The notes: a model not told the origin generated them from the letters alone. 64,000 nt of DNA from Mycobacterium sp. shizuoka-1 (GCF_002723835.1 NZ_BEWG01000067.1:69104-133103), one strand, 5' to 3'. Counted from the first letter of the stretch, positions 37,412-48,539 are shown. Translations and numbers: made by a program.

Positions 37412-38040
37412 CCCGCGACGACGACGTACAGCGTGCGCGGACCGTGCACGCCTTCGACCCGGTCCAGTTCGATGTCGCTCGTGGCGCTCGGCCCGCTGAT
37501 CCAGGTCAACGGCCGGGTGTGGCTACCGAGGTCGACCAGGCGGCTCACCGCCTCCGGCACATCGGTGACGATCTGGCCCGCAGCCACCACACAGACGTGG
37601 ACGTCCGGGATGAGGCTGAGCTCCCGGCGACCCTGCCCGGGACCGTGATCCAGCACGATCGTGCCGGTGTTGGCGACCGCCACGGTCGCCGTGGTGACCA
37701 CGGCGTCGACCGCGTCGAGCTGCGTGGCGTCGAGTCCGTCGTCGACCACCCAGGTGGCCGGGCCGGCACCACCCCACCGAGAACGCACCAGTGCGTCACC
37801 CACCACGGACGTGGCCCCGACGGCGGCCAGCGCATCGGCCACAGCGGCCGCAACGACTTCCGGGTCGACCCGCACCACCGTGGCGCGGTAGTCGGCGACC
37901 CTTTCGATGAAGCGCTCGACGACATCCTGTCCGCCGGTGGAAACCGGCGCACCGTAGACCCACTGGGCTTGCGGCGGCTGTGGCCGGTCGGCCAGCGCGG
38001 ACCGAATCCGGCCGAGGATCTGCTGTCGCGCGCCGCTCAC
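37408..38040 (-). CDS. lutC: LUD-domain protein, lactate utilisation LutC-type
   Basis: 210 aa LUD-domain protein (LutC/YkgG family), third part of the LutABC system for oxidising L-lactate without a flavin lactate dehydrogenase. Core segments are TVAVANTGTIVLDHGPGQGRRELSLIP and HVCVVAAGQIV. GTG 38040 is preceded by GGAGG and overlaps the lutB stop as GTGA (38037-38040). The open frame continues upstream inside lutB and is not used. It ends at CTAG next to the palindromic element. Confidence 0.9.
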   Translation of the reverse strand: MSGARQQILGRIRSALADRPQPPQAQWVYGAPVSTGGQDVVERFIERVADYRATVVRVDPEVVAAAVADALAAVGATSVVGDALVRSRWGGAGPATWVVDDGLDATQLDAVDAVVTTATVAVANTGTIVLDHGPGQGRRELSLIPDVHVCVVAAGQIVTDVPEAVSRLVDLGSHTRPLTWISGPSATSDIELDRVEGVHGPRTLYVVVAG

Positions 38041-39536
38041 CGATCCTCCTCCGTGCGACCGCCGTCGGTACGCTCCCACCAGGACCGGAAGGATTCGGTG
38101 GGCGGCACCGGGGTGTCCCTGGCGCTCGACCAGCCGCCGGCCGGCCCGGGCAGAGAGCGCAACATCTCCTTGCCGCCCAGCACCCGGCTGCGCAACGCGC
38201 GGCCGCCGAGCGCCGCCGCGCCCTGTGCCGCTTCCAGGCGGCGATGGTCGGCGAACACCCAACTCGCCGCCTTCATCGCCAGTTCCTCGGCCGACGGCAC
38301 ACCGCCGCGCGCCTCGTCGACCACCCTGGTACGCAGATGCACAAGCAGCGACGGGATGTCGATCCGCACCGGGCAGACATCGAAACAGGCCCCGCACAGA
38401 CTCGACGCATACGGCAGTGACTTGTCGACATCGCTTGTCGTACCCCGTAATTGGGGCGTCAGCACCGCACCGATCGGGCCCGGATACACCGAACCGTAGG
38501 CATGCCCGCCCGCCCGCTCGTAGACCGGGCACACGTTCAGGCACGCCGAGCAGCGGATGCAGCGCAGGGCCTGGCGGCCCACCGTGTCGGCCAGCGCGTC
38601 GGTGCGCCCGTTGTCCAGCAGCACGATGTGCATGTCGCGCGGGCCGTCGCCGCCGGTGGGACCGGTCCAGATCGAGGTGTAGGGGTTCTCCCGTTCGCCG
38701 GTGCTGCTGCGCGGCAGAACCTGCAGGAACACCTCGAGATCACGCCAGGCCGGCAGCATTTTCTCGATGCCGACCACCGAGATCAGGGTCTCCGGCAGGG
38801 TCAGGCACATCCGGCCGTTGCCCTCCGATTCGACCACCACCAGGCTGCCCGTCTCGGCGATGGCGAAGTTGGCGCCCGACACTGCGACCTTGGCGCGCAA
38901 GAACTTCTCCCGCAGATGCAGCCGGGCGGCTTCGGCCAGCCGGCGCGGCTCGTCGGTCAGATCCGCGGGAGCGGGCTTGCCGACCTTGCCCATCTCGCGC
39001 AGGAAGATCTGGCGCACCTCCGCGCGATTGCGGTGGATCGCCGGTACCAGAATGTGGCTGGGCCAGTCGTCGCCGAGCTGCACGATCAGCTCGGCGAGAT
39101 CGGTTTCCCAGGCCTCGATCCCGGCGGCCGCCAGTGCGTCGTTGAGCTCGATCTCCTGGGTGGCCATCGACTTGACCTTGACCACCTCACCAGCGCCGGT
39201 CGCCGAGACGAGGTCGACGACGATCCGGTTGGCCTCTTCGGCGTCACGTGCCCAGTGCACGGTGGCACCGGCCGCGACGGCATTGGCCTCGAACTGCTCC
39301 AGGTACTCGTCGAGACGGGCCAGCGTGCGGTCCTTGATCTCCTCGGCCGCCCGCCGCAGGTCTTCCCAGTTGTCCACTTCGCCGACCACGGCCGCGCGTT
39401 TGGCGCGGATGATGCCAGTGGCGTGGGTAAGGTTGCGCCGTTGCACCGAATTCTGCAGTGCCGCTTTGGCTGCCGCGGGGAACTTCGGGGTACCCAGGAA
39501 TGCCTTGGTGACCCCGACGTGCGGATGCCCGCTCAC
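38037..39536 (-). CDS. lutB: Iron-sulfur LUD protein LutB
   Basis: 499 aa. N-terminal LUD domain (about 60-300), then two 4Fe-4S motifs, CIRCSACLNVCPVY (about 320-335) and CGACFDVCPVRIDIP (about 375-390). It is the electron-transfer subunit of L-lactate oxidation, expected at the cytoplasmic membrane. The GTG start at 39536 overlaps the lutA stop as GTGA (39533-39536). Length and motif order are normal for the family. Confidence 0.93.
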   Translation of the reverse strand: MSGHPHVGVTKAFLGTPKFPAAAKAALQNSVQRRNLTHATGIIRAKRAAVVGEVDNWEDLRRAAEEIKDRTLARLDEYLEQFEANAVAAGATVHWARDAEEANRIVVDLVSATGAGEVVKVKSMATQEIELNDALAAAGIEAWETDLAELIVQLGDDWPSHILVPAIHRNRAEVRQIFLREMGKVGKPAPADLTDEPRRLAEAARLHLREKFLRAKVAVSGANFAIAETGSLVVVESEGNGRMCLTLPETLISVVGIEKMLPAWRDLEVFLQVLPRSSTGERENPYTSIWTGPTGGDGPRDMHIVLLDNGRTDALADTVGRQALRCIRCSACLNVCPVYERAGGHAYGSVYPGPIGAVLTPQLRGTTSDVDKSLPYASSLCGACFDVCPVRIDIPSLLVHLRTRVVDEARGGVPSAEELAMKAASWVFADHRRLEAAQGAAALGGRALRSRVLGGKEMLRSLPGPAGGWSSARDTPVPPTESFRSWWERTDGGRTEEDR

Positions 39537-40276
39537 GATGCGTCGCCTTCGGTGGCCGCGAGAACTTCGGCCAGGTGCATGACCCGCACTCCGCTGCGCT
39601 GTCGCGACAGCATCCCGCCGATCTGGGCCAGGCACGAATTATCGCCTGCCACAAGCACTTCAGCGCCGGAATCCTTGACGTTGCGGGCCTTGTCGGCTCC
39701 CATCGACACCGACACGTCGGCGTTCTTCACCGAGAACGTGCCGCCGAAGCCACAGCACTGGTCGGCGGCCGGCAGGTCGACGAGGTCGATGCCCCGGACC
39801 GCACGCAGCAGTTGCAGCGGCCGGTCCCCCACCCGCAGCATCCGCAGCGAGTGGCAGGTCGGGTGATAGGTGACCCGGTGCGGGAAATATGCTCCCACAT
39901 CGGTGACCCCCAGCACGTCGACGAGGAATTCGGACAACTCGTAGACCCGGGGCGCCAGAGCGGAGACCGCCGCCGCGAGGCCGGCGTCACCGGAGCGCGC
40001 CGCCACATCGCGGTGCTGGTGGCGCACCGAGCCGACACAGGACCCCGACGGCGCCACCACGGCATCGCAGGCGGTGAACGCGTCCACGAATCGGCGCACG
40101 GCGGGAATCGCCTCGGCGGCGTACCCGGTATTGGTGAACATCTGGCCACAACAGGTCTGCTCGGGCGGGAAGACCGGATGGCAGCCCAACCGGCGCAGCA
40201 ACCGCACCACCGCCTTGGGGGTCTGCGGCCACATCGTGTCGTTGTAACAGGTCGCGAAGACAGCCACCTTCCGCAT
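39533..40276 (-). CDS. lutA: CCG-domain iron-sulfur oxidoreductase subunit LutA
   Basis: 247 aa, two cysteine-rich CCG domains (TCCGQMFTNTG about residue 42, QCCGFGGTFSVK about residue 171), as in glycolate oxidase subunit GlcF and heterodisulfide reductase. It is the first gene of the lutABC operon. ATG 40276 is 12 bp after the upstream small gene, so the operon may be read from further upstream. No FadR/LutR-type regulator is adjacent. In M. tuberculosis, as recalled, no lut genes lie between zur and Rv2360c, so this looks like an insertion. Confidence 0.93.
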   Translation of the reverse strand: MRKVAVFATCYNDTMWPQTPKAVVRLLRRLGCHPVFPPEQTCCGQMFTNTGYAAEAIPAVRRFVDAFTACDAVVAPSGSCVGSVRHQHRDVAARSGDAGLAAAVSALAPRVYELSEFLVDVLGVTDVGAYFPHRVTYHPTCHSLRMLRVGDRPLQLLRAVRGIDLVDLPAADQCCGFGGTFSVKNADVSVSMGADKARNVKDSGAEVLVAGDNSCLAQIGGMLSRQRSGVRVMHLAEVLAATEGDAS

Positions 40277-40288
40277 GGCGCCGGCTCC

Positions 40289-40675
40289 CTACCCCGTCAG
40301 CGCGCGGCGGGCGTCGGCCCCGCCGGCCAGCACCATCAGCACCAGCGTCTGCAACGCGTGATCGGTGAGGCCCTCGCCGGGAAAGTTGTAGCGCAGCATC
40401 ACATCGCCGCGCTTGCCGGGTTGTTCGACGAACGTCACCGTCCCGAGCATCGTGGATTGTGCTTGGGCGGCAACCCGTTTGCGTAGATCGGCGTTGACCG
40501 GCAGATCCCAGGCCAGCACCTGGGTGACCGACACCATCTCGATGTCCTCGGCAATGGTGACCGTCCGCAGCGAGGCGAAGGTCCCCTCATAGCGCACGGT
40601 CAGCGCGCCGTCGGACTCCACATCGACGGGCAGAACCGCCGTCAGCGCCTCGGCCAGGCGCGCATCCAGGCCCAC
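40289..40675 (-). CDS. Conserved hypothetical protein (Rv2360c position)
   Basis: 128 aa from GTG 40675 (VGLDARLAEALTAVLPVDVES). Mixed strands and helices without membrane segments, and a pattern (TVRYEGTFASLRTVTIAED, RGDVMLRYNFPGEGL) that suggests a small START/SRPBCC-like fold; that is only an impression. It lies 4 nt after the uppS stop and is the place of Rv2360c. No function can be given. Confidence 0.6.
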   Translation of the reverse strand: MGLDARLAEALTAVLPVDVESDGALTVRYEGTFASLRTVTIAEDIEMVSVTQVLAWDLPVNADLRKRVAAQAQSTMLGTVTFVEQPGKRGDVMLRYNFPGEGLTDHALQTLVLMVLAGGADARRALTG

Positions 40676-40679
40676 GAGA

Positions 40680-41594
40680 TCACGCCCGGCCGAAGCGCCG
40701 GTTCCGTTCGGCGTACTCCTCGCATGCCGCCCACAGATCACGCCGGTCGTAGTCGGGCCAGAGCTTGTCCTGGAACACGTATTCGGCGTAGGCCGCCTGC
40801 CACAACATGAAGTTGCTCGACCGCTGCTCCCCCGACGTCCTGATGAACAAATCCACGTCGGGGATGTCGGGCCGGTGCAGATGCTCGGCGATGGTGGCCT
40901 CGTTGACCCGTTCGGGATCAATCCGGCCTGCGACCGCATCGCGCGCGATTTGCCGTGCGGCTTCGGCGATTTCGGCCCGGCCGCCGTAGTTGACGCAGTA
41001 GTTCACCGTGATGACGTCGTTGTCCGTCGTCATGTTCTCGGCGATGTCGAATTCCTTGATGACGCTGCGCCACATCCGCGCCCGCGAGCCGACCCAGCGC
41101 ATCTGCACGCCCATGATGTCGAGGTTCTCCCGGCGGCGGCGCACCACCTCGCGGTTGAACCCCATCAGGAAGCGCACCTCTTCGGCACTGCGCCGCCAGT
41201 TCTCGGTGGAGAACGCGTAGACCGTCAGATGTTTGATGCCGATCTCGATGGCTCCGCAGGTGATGTCGATCAGGACCGCCTCACCCATCTTGTGGCCCTC
41301 GGTGCGGCTCAGCCCGCGCTGGGTGGCCCAGCGCCCGTTGCCGTCCATCACGACGGCGACGTGCTTGGGCATCTGGTCGGCCGGGATGGCCGGCGGCACG
41401 GCCTTGGAGGTGTGCTGGGGCGGGCGGCGCGGTCCTCCGCCGACCGCCGGCGGCAGCTCGGGGAACACCACCGGCCAGGTGCTGGTGTCGGGGAACACCG
41501 GGTAGTCGTCGGGCGCCGGGGGCAGCTGCGGAAATTGATCCTTCCGCTTGCGTTCAGCCCCCCGCCACGAGCTGGTGACCCGGTTCATCGCCAT
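40680..41594 (-). CDS. uppS: Decaprenyl diphosphate synthase (cis-prenyltransferase)
   Basis: 304 aa cis-prenyltransferase making the long polyprenyl diphosphate carrier for peptidoglycan, arabinogalactan and lipoarabinomannan. Motifs: [17 protein letters not shown] with the catalytic aspartate (about residue 82), FSTENWRRS, and the C-terminal [24 protein letters not shown]. An N-terminal extension of about 70 residues rich in proline is as in M. tuberculosis Rv2361c. ATG 41594 or the ATG two codons later is possible; both overlap the end of recO, indicating coupling. Confidence 0.93.
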   Translation of the reverse strand: MAMNRVTSSWRGAERKRKDQFPQLPPAPDDYPVFPDTSTWPVVFPELPPAVGGGPRRPPQHTSKAVPPAIPADQMPKHVAVVMDGNGRWATQRGLSRTEGHKMGEAVLIDITCGAIEIGIKHLTVYAFSTENWRRSAEEVRFLMGFNREVVRRRRENLDIMGVQMRWVGSRARMWRSVIKEFDIAENMTTDNDVITVNYCVNYGGRAEIAEAARQIARDAVAGRIDPERVNEATIAEHLHRPDIPDVDLFIRTSGEQRSSNFMLWQAAYAEYVFQDKLWPDYDRRDLWAACEEYAERNRRFGRA

Positions 41595-42375
41595 GGGCCT
41601 CATCCTGCCTGAACACCTCCTTACCGTGGTTGGCGGGCTGCCGGTAGACACGCTCCACCAACGGCAGGGTCCGCAGCTGGCGCTCCAGATGCCACTGCAG
41701 GTGCGCCGCCACCAAACCGCTGGCATGGCTGCGGTGCGACGGCGACGATGCCTCCGCGGCCGCCCAGTCGCCGTCGTGCAGTGCCGACATCAGGTCGAGC
41801 ACCGCCTGCGGCGGGGTCGTCGAACCGGACGGCCGACAGTGCATACACACGCTGCCACCAGCGGCGACGTGGAAGGCCCGGTGCGGGCCCGGGGCCGCAC
41901 AGCGGGCACATTCGACCAACGCGGGCGCCCATCCGGCGATGCCCATCGCCCGCAGCAGGTAGGCGTCCAAGACCAGCTCACGTGGGCGGGTGCCGTCGGC
42001 CACCGCGCGTAAGGCGCCGACGGTGAGCCGATGCAGCGCCGGGGCGGGGGCGCGCTCCTCCCCGGCGAGCCGCTCGGCGGTTTCCAGGACGGCACAAGCG
42101 CTGGTGTAGCGGCCGTAGTCGCTGACGATGTCGGTGGCGAAGGCATCGATGGAGACCACCTGGGTGACGATGTCCAGATTGCGGCCGGGATGCAGTTGGA
42201 CGTCGATGTGTGCGAACGGCTCCAGCCGGGAGCCGAACTTACTGCGGGTGCGGCGCACCCCCTTGGCGACGGCGCGGACCAGACCGTGGTCGCGGGTCAG
42301 CAGGGTGACGATGCGGTCAGCCTCGCCGAGCTTGTGCTGACGCAGCACGACAGCCCGATCCCGATACAACCGCAT
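41554..42375 (-). CDS. recO: DNA repair protein RecO
   Basis: 273 aa RecO with the N-terminal OB fold ([26 protein letters not shown]) and the zinc site CARCAAPG...CMHC (about residues 165-187), complete with four cysteines. It loads RecA with RecR at gaps. Start ATG 42375; the frame is open further upstream but overlaps the divergent amidase promoter. The 3' end overlaps the uppS start by about 40 bp. Equivalent to Rv2362c. Confidence 0.93.
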   Translation of the reverse strand: MRLYRDRAVVLRQHKLGEADRIVTLLTRDHGLVRAVAKGVRRTRSKFGSRLEPFAHIDVQLHPGRNLDIVTQVVSIDAFATDIVSDYGRYTSACAVLETAERLAGEERAPAPALHRLTVGALRAVADGTRPRELVLDAYLLRAMGIAGWAPALVECARCAAPGPHRAFHVAAGGSVCMHCRPSGSTTPPQAVLDLMSALHDGDWAAAEASSPSHRSHASGLVAAHLQWHLERQLRTLPLVERVYRQPANHGKEVFRQDEAHGDEPGHQLVAGG

Positions 42376-42439
42376 CTGAGAAGTTTCCCACCGCAATGCG
42401 ACATACGCGCGGACGCGCGCCGTTAGTCTCGACGTCGCC

Positions 42440-43894
42440 ATGACAGCTCGCGCGCCTTTGAGCGGGCCGCCGCGGTTTCCCACCATCGGCGAGCAGCTCT
42501 ATCAGCTGGCCAGCGGCACGGTGACCTCCGCCGAGCTGGTCCGCCGGTCGCTGCGCGCGATCACGGCCAGCCAGTCCACCCTCAACGCGTTCCGGGTGGT
42601 GCTCACCGAGTCCGCCCTGGCCGACGCCGCCGAGGCCGACCGCCGCCGGGCCGCCGGCGACCAGGCGCCCCTGCTGGGTGTCCCGATCGCGGTCAAGGAC
42701 GACGTGGACATCGCCGGGGTGCCGACCTCCTTCGGCACCGCCGGGCCCGTCGCACCGGCCACCGAGGACTGCGAAGTCGTCCGCCGGCTGCGGGTGGCCG
42801 GCGCGGTGATCGTGGGCAAGACGAACTGCTGTGAACTCGGCCAGTGGCCGTTCACCGGCGGACCCGCATTCGGTCATACCCGAAATCCCTGGTCGCGCAA
42901 GCACACCCCGGGCGGGTCGTCGGGCGGGAGCGCGGCGGCGGTCGCGGCCGGCCTGGTGGCCGCGGCCATCGGCTCAGACGGAGCGGGCAGTGTGCGGGTG
43001 CCGGCCGCCTGGACTCACCTCGTCGGCATCAAGCCGCAGCGCGGCCGCATCTCGACCTGGCCGCTGCGGGACCCGTTCAACGGGATCACGGTCAACGGGG
43101 TGCTGGCGCGCACGGTCGCCGACGCGGCCCTGGTGCTCGACGCCGTATCGGGTAACGCCGAGGACGACCTGCACAAACCCCCGCCGGTGCGGACCTCCGA
43201 CCACGTCGGCATCGCCCCCGGGCCGCTGAAGATCGCGCTGTCCACCAGGTTTCCGTTCACCTTTTTCCGGGCCCGGCTGCATCCTGAGATCCGGGCGGCG
43301 CTGACCACGGTCGCCGACCAGCTCGGCATGCTCGGCCACACCGTGATGGAGGGCAATCCCAACTACGGGCTGCGGCTGCCGCTGACGTTTCTGCCCCGCT
43401 CCACCGCCGGGCTGCTGGACTGGGCCGATCGGCTCGGCGACGACGTGGCGTTCGATCCGAGAACCGAGGCGAACATACGGATGGGCCGGCTGCTGTCGGG
43501 AGCGATGTTGCGCCGGGCCAAGGCCAGCGAGCCCATGCTGCACCACCGCGTCGGGCAGATCTTCCGCTCGGTCGACGTCGTCCTGGCCCCGACCACTGCA
43601 CAGCCGCCGCCACCGGCCCGCAGATTCGACGACCTCGGACCCGCTGGCACCGATCGCGCGATGATCGCGGCCTGCCCGGTCACATTCCCGTGGAACGTGC
43701 TGGGCTGGCCGTCGATCAACATCCCGGCCGGCTTCACCTCCGCCGGTCTGCCGATCGGCGTGCAATTGATGGGCCCGGCCAACAGCGAACCCCTGCTGAT
43801 CTCGCTGGCCGCCGAGCTGGAGGCGATCAACGGCTGGGCCGGCAAGCAGCCGGAGATCTGGTGGAACACCCCGATGCCCGCTGACGGCGACTGA
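42440..43894 (+). CDS. amiA2: Amidase-signature family amidase
   Basis: 484 aa amidase-signature hydrolase with the Ser-cisSer-Lys triad: lysine in PIAVKDDVD (about 84), serines in GGSSGGSAAAVAAG (about 159-163) and SDGAGSVRVPA (about 178-184). It hydrolyses carboxamides in relatives; substrate unknown. It is the only plus-strand gene between recO and era, as Rv2363 in M. tuberculosis. Start ATG 42440 is 64 bp from the divergent recO. Confidence 0.9.
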   Translation: MTARAPLSGPPRFPTIGEQLYQLASGTVTSAELVRRSLRAITASQSTLNAFRVVLTESALADAAEADRRRAAGDQAPLLGVPIAVKDDVDIAGVPTSFGTAGPVAPATEDCEVVRRLRVAGAVIVGKTNCCELGQWPFTGGPAFGHTRNPWSRKHTPGGSSGGSAAAVAAGLVAAAIGSDGAGSVRVPAAWTHLVGIKPQRGRISTWPLRDPFNGITVNGVLARTVADAALVLDAVSGNAEDDLHKPPPVRTSDHVGIAPGPLKIALSTRFPFTFFRARLHPEIRAALTTVADQLGMLGHTVMEGNPNYGLRLPLTFLPRSTAGLLDWADRLGDDVAFDPRTEANIRMGRLLSGAMLRRAKASEPMLHHRVGQIFRSVDVVLAPTTAQPPPPARRFDDLGPAGTDRAMIAACPVTFPWNVLGWPSINIPAGFTSAGLPIGVQLMGPANSEPLLISLAAELEAINGWAGKQPEIWWNTPMPADGD

Positions 43895-43969
43895 TGTCCA
43901 GCGGCGATACGGCACAAAACCCGGCATGAATAGCCATTACGGGTAATTGTGGTGACACAAGTACGTTGG

Positions 43970-43975
43970 TAGTAC
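43970..43975 (+). promoter_or_regulatory. Possible leaderless -10 box
   Basis: TAGTAC, six bases before ATG 43982 and with no Shine-Dalgarno between. TTGTGG at 43948-43953 is a weak -35 candidate. GTAC occurs twice around it (43961-43964 and 43972-43975). Low certainty. Confidence 0.4.
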
Positions 43976-43981
43976 TGACCA

Positions 43982-44374
43982 ATGGTCGACACCAAAGAAG
44001 CAAGCGAGAAACTGGTCCGGGACTTTCTCGGATCGTGGGAGGACCGCGACCTCGAGGTCATCTGCAGCGCGTTCGCCGACGATGCGGTCTATCACAACGT
44101 CCCCGTCGCCCCGATCGAGGGCATCGCCGGAATCCGCGCGATCTTCGGCGCGTTCCTGGACGCGTTCGCCGAGGCCAAGCTCGACATCGTCACGCTCGCC
44201 GCCGAGCCGGGCCTGGTGCTCGTCGAACGCATCGACTACTTCACGATGACCGACGGCCGCGAGGTCGTGTTGCCGGTCAACGGGGTGTTCGAGGTGCGCG
44301 AGGGCAAGATCGTCCGGTTCAGCGACTACTTCGATCTCGCCGACTTCGAACAGCAGAGTGGGTTCACGCTCTGA
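43982..44374 (+). CDS. Limonene-1,2-epoxide hydrolase / SnoaL-like protein
   Basis: 130 aa alpha+beta barrel of the NTF2-like superfamily. R83, D85 (ERIDYF) and D115 (SDYFD) have the spacing of the Arg-Asp-Asp catalytic site of limonene-1,2-epoxide hydrolases, so real epoxide hydrolase activity (EphG-like) is plausible. The start has no ribosome site and is probably leaderless. It ends in a short hairpin with the convergent era gene. Confidence 0.8.
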   Translation: MVDTKEASEKLVRDFLGSWEDRDLEVICSAFADDAVYHNVPVAPIEGIAGIRAIFGAFLDAFAEAKLDIVTLAAEPGLVLVERIDYFTMTDGREVVLPVNGVFEVREGKIVRFSDYFDLADFEQQSGFTL

Positions 44375-44388
44375 GGGGTTAAAACCCC
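44375..44388. terminator. Short hairpin between convergent genes
   Basis: GGGGT-TAAA-ACCCC, a perfect 5 bp stem with a 4 nt loop that contains the era stop codon. It begins right after the stop of the epoxide hydrolase-like gene. Small, so only a weak terminator candidate. Confidence 0.35.
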
Positions 44389-45281
44389 AGCCGGCCAAGC
44401 TGTTTGGGATCACGCTGCCAGTTCTTGGCGATCTTGACCCGCAGGTCGAGGTAGACCTTGGTGCCGAGCAGCTTCTCGATCTGGGTTCGGGCCACGGTGC
44501 CGACCTCCTTGAGCCGGGCCCCGCCCTTGCCGATCACGATCCCCTTCTGGCTGTCCCGCTCGACATAGAGCACGGCGTGCACGTCGATCAGGTCGTCGCG
44601 GTCGGGCCTTTCCTCGATCTCCTCGATCACCACCGCCAGCGAGTGCGGCAACTCGTCGCGCACCCCTTCCAGCGCAGCCTCCCGGATCAACTCGGCCATG
44701 AGCACCTCTTCGGGCTCGTCGGTGAGTTCGCCGTCGGGATAGAACGCCGGCCCGGGCGGCAGCTGAGCGGCCAGCACGTCGATCAGGACGTCGACCTGGT
44801 CGCCTCTGGTGGCCGACACCGGCACGATCTCGGCCGCGGTGTCGCCGACGAGTTCCTGCACGGCGATCAGCTGCTCGGCCACCCGATCCCTGCTGACCTT
44901 GTCGATCTTGGTGACGATGACCACCAGCGTGGTCCTGGGCGCAACCTCGCGGATCTGTTCGTAGATCCACCGGTCGCCGGGGCCGATGGCCTCGTCGGCG
45001 GGAATGCACAGCCCGATGACGTCGACCTCCGAATACGTGTCGCGCACCAGGTCGTTGAGCCGCTTGCCCAGCAGGGTGCGCGGCCGGTGCAGGCCGGGTG
45101 TGTCGACCAGCACGATCTGGAACTCCGGGCGGTGCACGATGCCGCGGATGGTGTGCCGGGTGGTCTGCGGTCGGTTGGACGTGATCGCCACCTTGGCGCC
45201 GACCAGCGCGTTGGTCAATGTCGACTTTCCGGTGTTGGGCCTGCCGACCAGGCAGACGAAGCCGGACCGGAACTCGCTCAC
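44379..45281 (-). CDS. era: GTPase Era
   Basis: 300 aa ribosome-assembly GTPase. G1 GRPNTGKST, G3 DTPG, G4 TKID, then a KH domain with GIVIGKGGARLKEVG near residue 245. It binds 16S rRNA during 30S maturation. Its ATG overlaps the stop of the next upstream gene (45278-45281, ATGA). Together with ybeY, phoH and rsmE nearby it forms an rRNA-processing neighbourhood. Equivalent to Rv2364c. Confidence 0.96.
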   Translation of the reverse strand: MSEFRSGFVCLVGRPNTGKSTLTNALVGAKVAITSNRPQTTRHTIRGIVHRPEFQIVLVDTPGLHRPRTLLGKRLNDLVRDTYSEVDVIGLCIPADEAIGPGDRWIYEQIREVAPRTTLVVIVTKIDKVSRDRVAEQLIAVQELVGDTAAEIVPVSATRGDQVDVLIDVLAAQLPPGPAFYPDGELTDEPEEVLMAELIREAALEGVRDELPHSLAVVIEEIEERPDRDDLIDVHAVLYVERDSQKGIVIGKGGARLKEVGTVARTQIEKLLGTKVYLDLRVKIAKNWQRDPKQLGRLGF

Positions 45282-45598
45282 TTCGGTGCCCCGGAACGGT
45301 CGGTCACGATGATCGCCGCACCCGGCGACAGCTCCGTGACGGCCGCGACACCGTCGTCGTCGGCCGATCCGCCGACCAGCACGGCCGCCTCGAAACCCGT
45401 TGCCCCACTGGACACCGCCGCAGCGACGGCGGCCTGCAGGCCGGTCAGCCGCAACGCCGACAACCCGACGGGAGCGCCGGCGTAGGTGCGCCCATCGAGG
45501 TCGCGCACCGCGGCGGCCTCGGCGGTCTCCGCCCGCGCCATCGCACCGCGCGCGAGCACCACCAGCTTGGCGTCCTCGGCCTCCAGCGGGTCACTCAT
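45278..45598 (-). CDS. Small cytidine deaminase-like-fold protein (Rv2365c type)
   Basis: 106 aa. The pattern [33 protein letters not shown]...[31 protein letters not shown] follows the cytidine deaminase fold (the place of TYAGAPV corresponds to the zinc histidine/cysteine motif), but the catalytic HAE and PCxxC are missing, so it is probably not an active deaminase. It overlaps the upstream gene by 8 bp and era by 4 bp. Equivalent to Rv2365c. Confidence 0.75.
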   Translation of the reverse strand: MSDPLEAEDAKLVVLARGAMARAETAEAAAVRDLDGRTYAGAPVGLSALRLTGLQAAVAAAVSSGATGFEAAVLVGGSADDDGVAAVTELSPGAAIIVTDRSGAPK

Positions 45599-46883
45599 CC
45601 TCGTCGCCTCTCTCCAGCTCGGTGCGGCTGACCAGCACGGTGCCGATCCGCACCCGGCCCCGGTGATCGGATCCGCCCTCGGCTTGCAGCCGCAGCCCGT
45701 GCGAAACCACCTCGGCGCCGGGCAGCGGGACCCTGCCGAGTTCGAGGGCCAGCAGTCCGCCGACGGTGTCGACGTCGAGATCCTCTTCGAACTCGATGTG
45801 GTAAAGCTCGCCGACGTCCTGGATCGGCAGCCGGGCTGACACCCGGAACTTGTTGTCGCCCAGTTCCTCCACCGGCGCCACCTCGTCGGTGTCGTACTCG
45901 TCGGCGATCTCACCGACGATCTCCTCGAGGACGTCCTCGATGGTGACCAGACCGGCGATTGCACCGTACTCGTCGACCAGCAGGGCCATGTGGTTACGGT
46001 CGCGCTGCATCTCGCGCAACAGCTCGTCGAGCGGCTTGGAATCGGGAACGAACACCGGCGGACGCATGATGTCGGACACCGTGGTACCCCGGCCGCTGTC
46101 GGACGAGTAGTAGGTGCGCTGGACGAGGTCCTTGAGGTAGACCACACCGATGACGTCGTCGACGTTCTCGCCGATCACCGGGATGCGGGAGTGTCCACTG
46201 CGCACCGCCAACGAGGTCGCTTGGCTTGCGGTCTTGTCGCTTTCGATCCACACCATCTCGGTGCGCGGCACCATCACCTCGCGCGCGGCGGTGTCGCCGA
46301 GTTCGAATACCGACTGGATCATCCGACGCTCGTCGTCGGCCACCACGCCGCGCTGCTGAGCCAGATCCACCACCTCGCGCAGCTCGATCTCGGAGGCGAA
46401 AGGTCCGTTGCGGAATCCGCGGCCCGGCGTCAGCGCGTTGCCGATCAGGATCAGCAGTCGGCTGATCGGGGCCAGCAACACCGAGATCGCCTGCAGCGGA
46501 ACCGCTGACGCGAGCGCGATGGTGTAGGCGTTCTGCCTGCCGATGGTGCGCGGCCCCACCCCCATCGCCACAAAGCTGGCCACCGTCATGATCGCGGCCG
46601 CCGCCACCAGCCCCCAGGTCAGGCCGAGGTCATCCCACAAGAACGCGACCAGCAGCACCGTCGCCGCCGCCTCGCACGCGATCCGCAGCAGCACAACAAG
46701 ATTGATGTAGCGCGGCCGCTCCGCCATGATTCGGGCCAGCCGCAGCGCACCGGGCCGCTCGTCGCGGACCAGTTCCTCGACCCGCGCGATCGATACCGTG
46801 CTGATCGCGGCGTCGATGGCGGCGAACAGTCCGCCCAGCGCAATCAGTGCGATCGCGCCGAGCAGCGCACTCCACCCGGTCAC
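45591..46883 (-). CDS. CorC/HlyC-type CNNM membrane protein with CBS pair
   Basis: 430 aa. N-terminal DUF21/CNNM membrane domain (about 1-160, three or four helices), a CBS pair (about 190-320, [28 protein letters not shown]) and a C-terminal CorC_HlyC domain (about 340-420). Such proteins are tied to magnesium or cobalt export. GTG 46883 overlaps the ybeY stop as GTGA (46880-46883). Equivalent to Rv2366c. Confidence 0.9.
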   Translation of the reverse strand: MTGWSALLGAIALIALGGLFAAIDAAISTVSIARVEELVRDERPGALRLARIMAERPRYINLVVLLRIACEAAATVLLVAFLWDDLGLTWGLVAAAAIMTVASFVAMGVGPRTIGRQNAYTIALASAVPLQAISVLLAPISRLLILIGNALTPGRGFRNGPFASEIELREVVDLAQQRGVVADDERRMIQSVFELGDTAAREVMVPRTEMVWIESDKTASQATSLAVRSGHSRIPVIGENVDDVIGVVYLKDLVQRTYYSSDSGRGTTVSDIMRPPVFVPDSKPLDELLREMQRDRNHMALLVDEYGAIAGLVTIEDVLEEIVGEIADEYDTDEVAPVEELGDNKFRVSARLPIQDVGELYHIEFEEDLDVDTVGGLLALELGRVPLPGAEVVSHGLRLQAEGGSDHRGRVRIGTVLVSRTELERGDEDE

Positions 46884-47416
46884 GACTCGTCGAAGTATCG
46901 CGACTTGTCCAGCAGCCGACGATCCTTCTCGAACTGCCGATCCTGGTGGTAAGCCTCGACCTGCTCGGCCACCCACTCTTCGAGCAGCCGGCGTTGCAGG
47001 TCGAACATTTCCTTTTCCTCGTCAGGTTCGGCGTGGTCGTAGCCCAGCAGATGCAGCACACCGTGCACGGTCAAAAGGGCCAGCTCCTGGCCGAGGCTGT
47101 GCCCGGCAGCTTTGGCCTGGTCGGCGGCGAATTGGGGGCACAGCACGATGTCACCGAGCATCGACGGCCCCGGCTCGGGTGCGTCGGGGCGCCCGCCGGG
47201 CTCCAGCTCATCCATCGGGAAGCTCATCACGTCGGTGGGCCCGGGCAGGTCCATCCACCGCATGTGCAGGTCGGCCATCGCGTTGGTGTCCAGCAACACC
47301 ATGGACAGCTCTGCGGCCGGATTGACGTCCATCCGGCGAATCACGAAGCGCGCGACGCTGATCAATTCCTCTTCGGAAACGTCGAGGCCGGATTCGTTGG
47401 ATACCTCGATGGTCAT
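46880..47416 (-). CDS. ybeY: Endoribonuclease YbeY
   Basis: 178 aa. The zinc motif [11 protein letters not shown] (H-x3-H-x5-H) is complete. It matures the 3' end of 16S rRNA and helps 70S quality control. A C-terminal extension of about 25 residues rich in charge is usual in mycobacteria. It follows phoH after 12 nt in the same operon. Equivalent to Rv2367c. Confidence 0.95.
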   Translation of the reverse strand: MTIEVSNESGLDVSEEELISVARFVIRRMDVNPAAELSMVLLDTNAMADLHMRWMDLPGPTDVMSFPMDELEPGGRPDAPEPGPSMLGDIVLCPQFAADQAKAAGHSLGQELALLTVHGVLHLLGYDHAEPDEEKEMFDLQRRLLEEWVAEQVEAYHQDRQFEKDRRLLDKSRYFDES

Positions 47417-47428
47417 GTCGGCACTCTC

Positions 47429-48457
<1,029 letters not shown>

Positions 48458-48539
48458 GTGGTCTTCGAAGCCTGCTTCCTGGGTTCTCGGTCAGATCTGT
48501 TAGCCCAGTTTACCGCCCGCCGGGCGCGCCTCCCACCCG

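Noticed and set aside
45278..45598. Active cytidine deaminase
   Set aside because: The fold is suggested, but the catalytic HAE and PCxxC motifs are not there.
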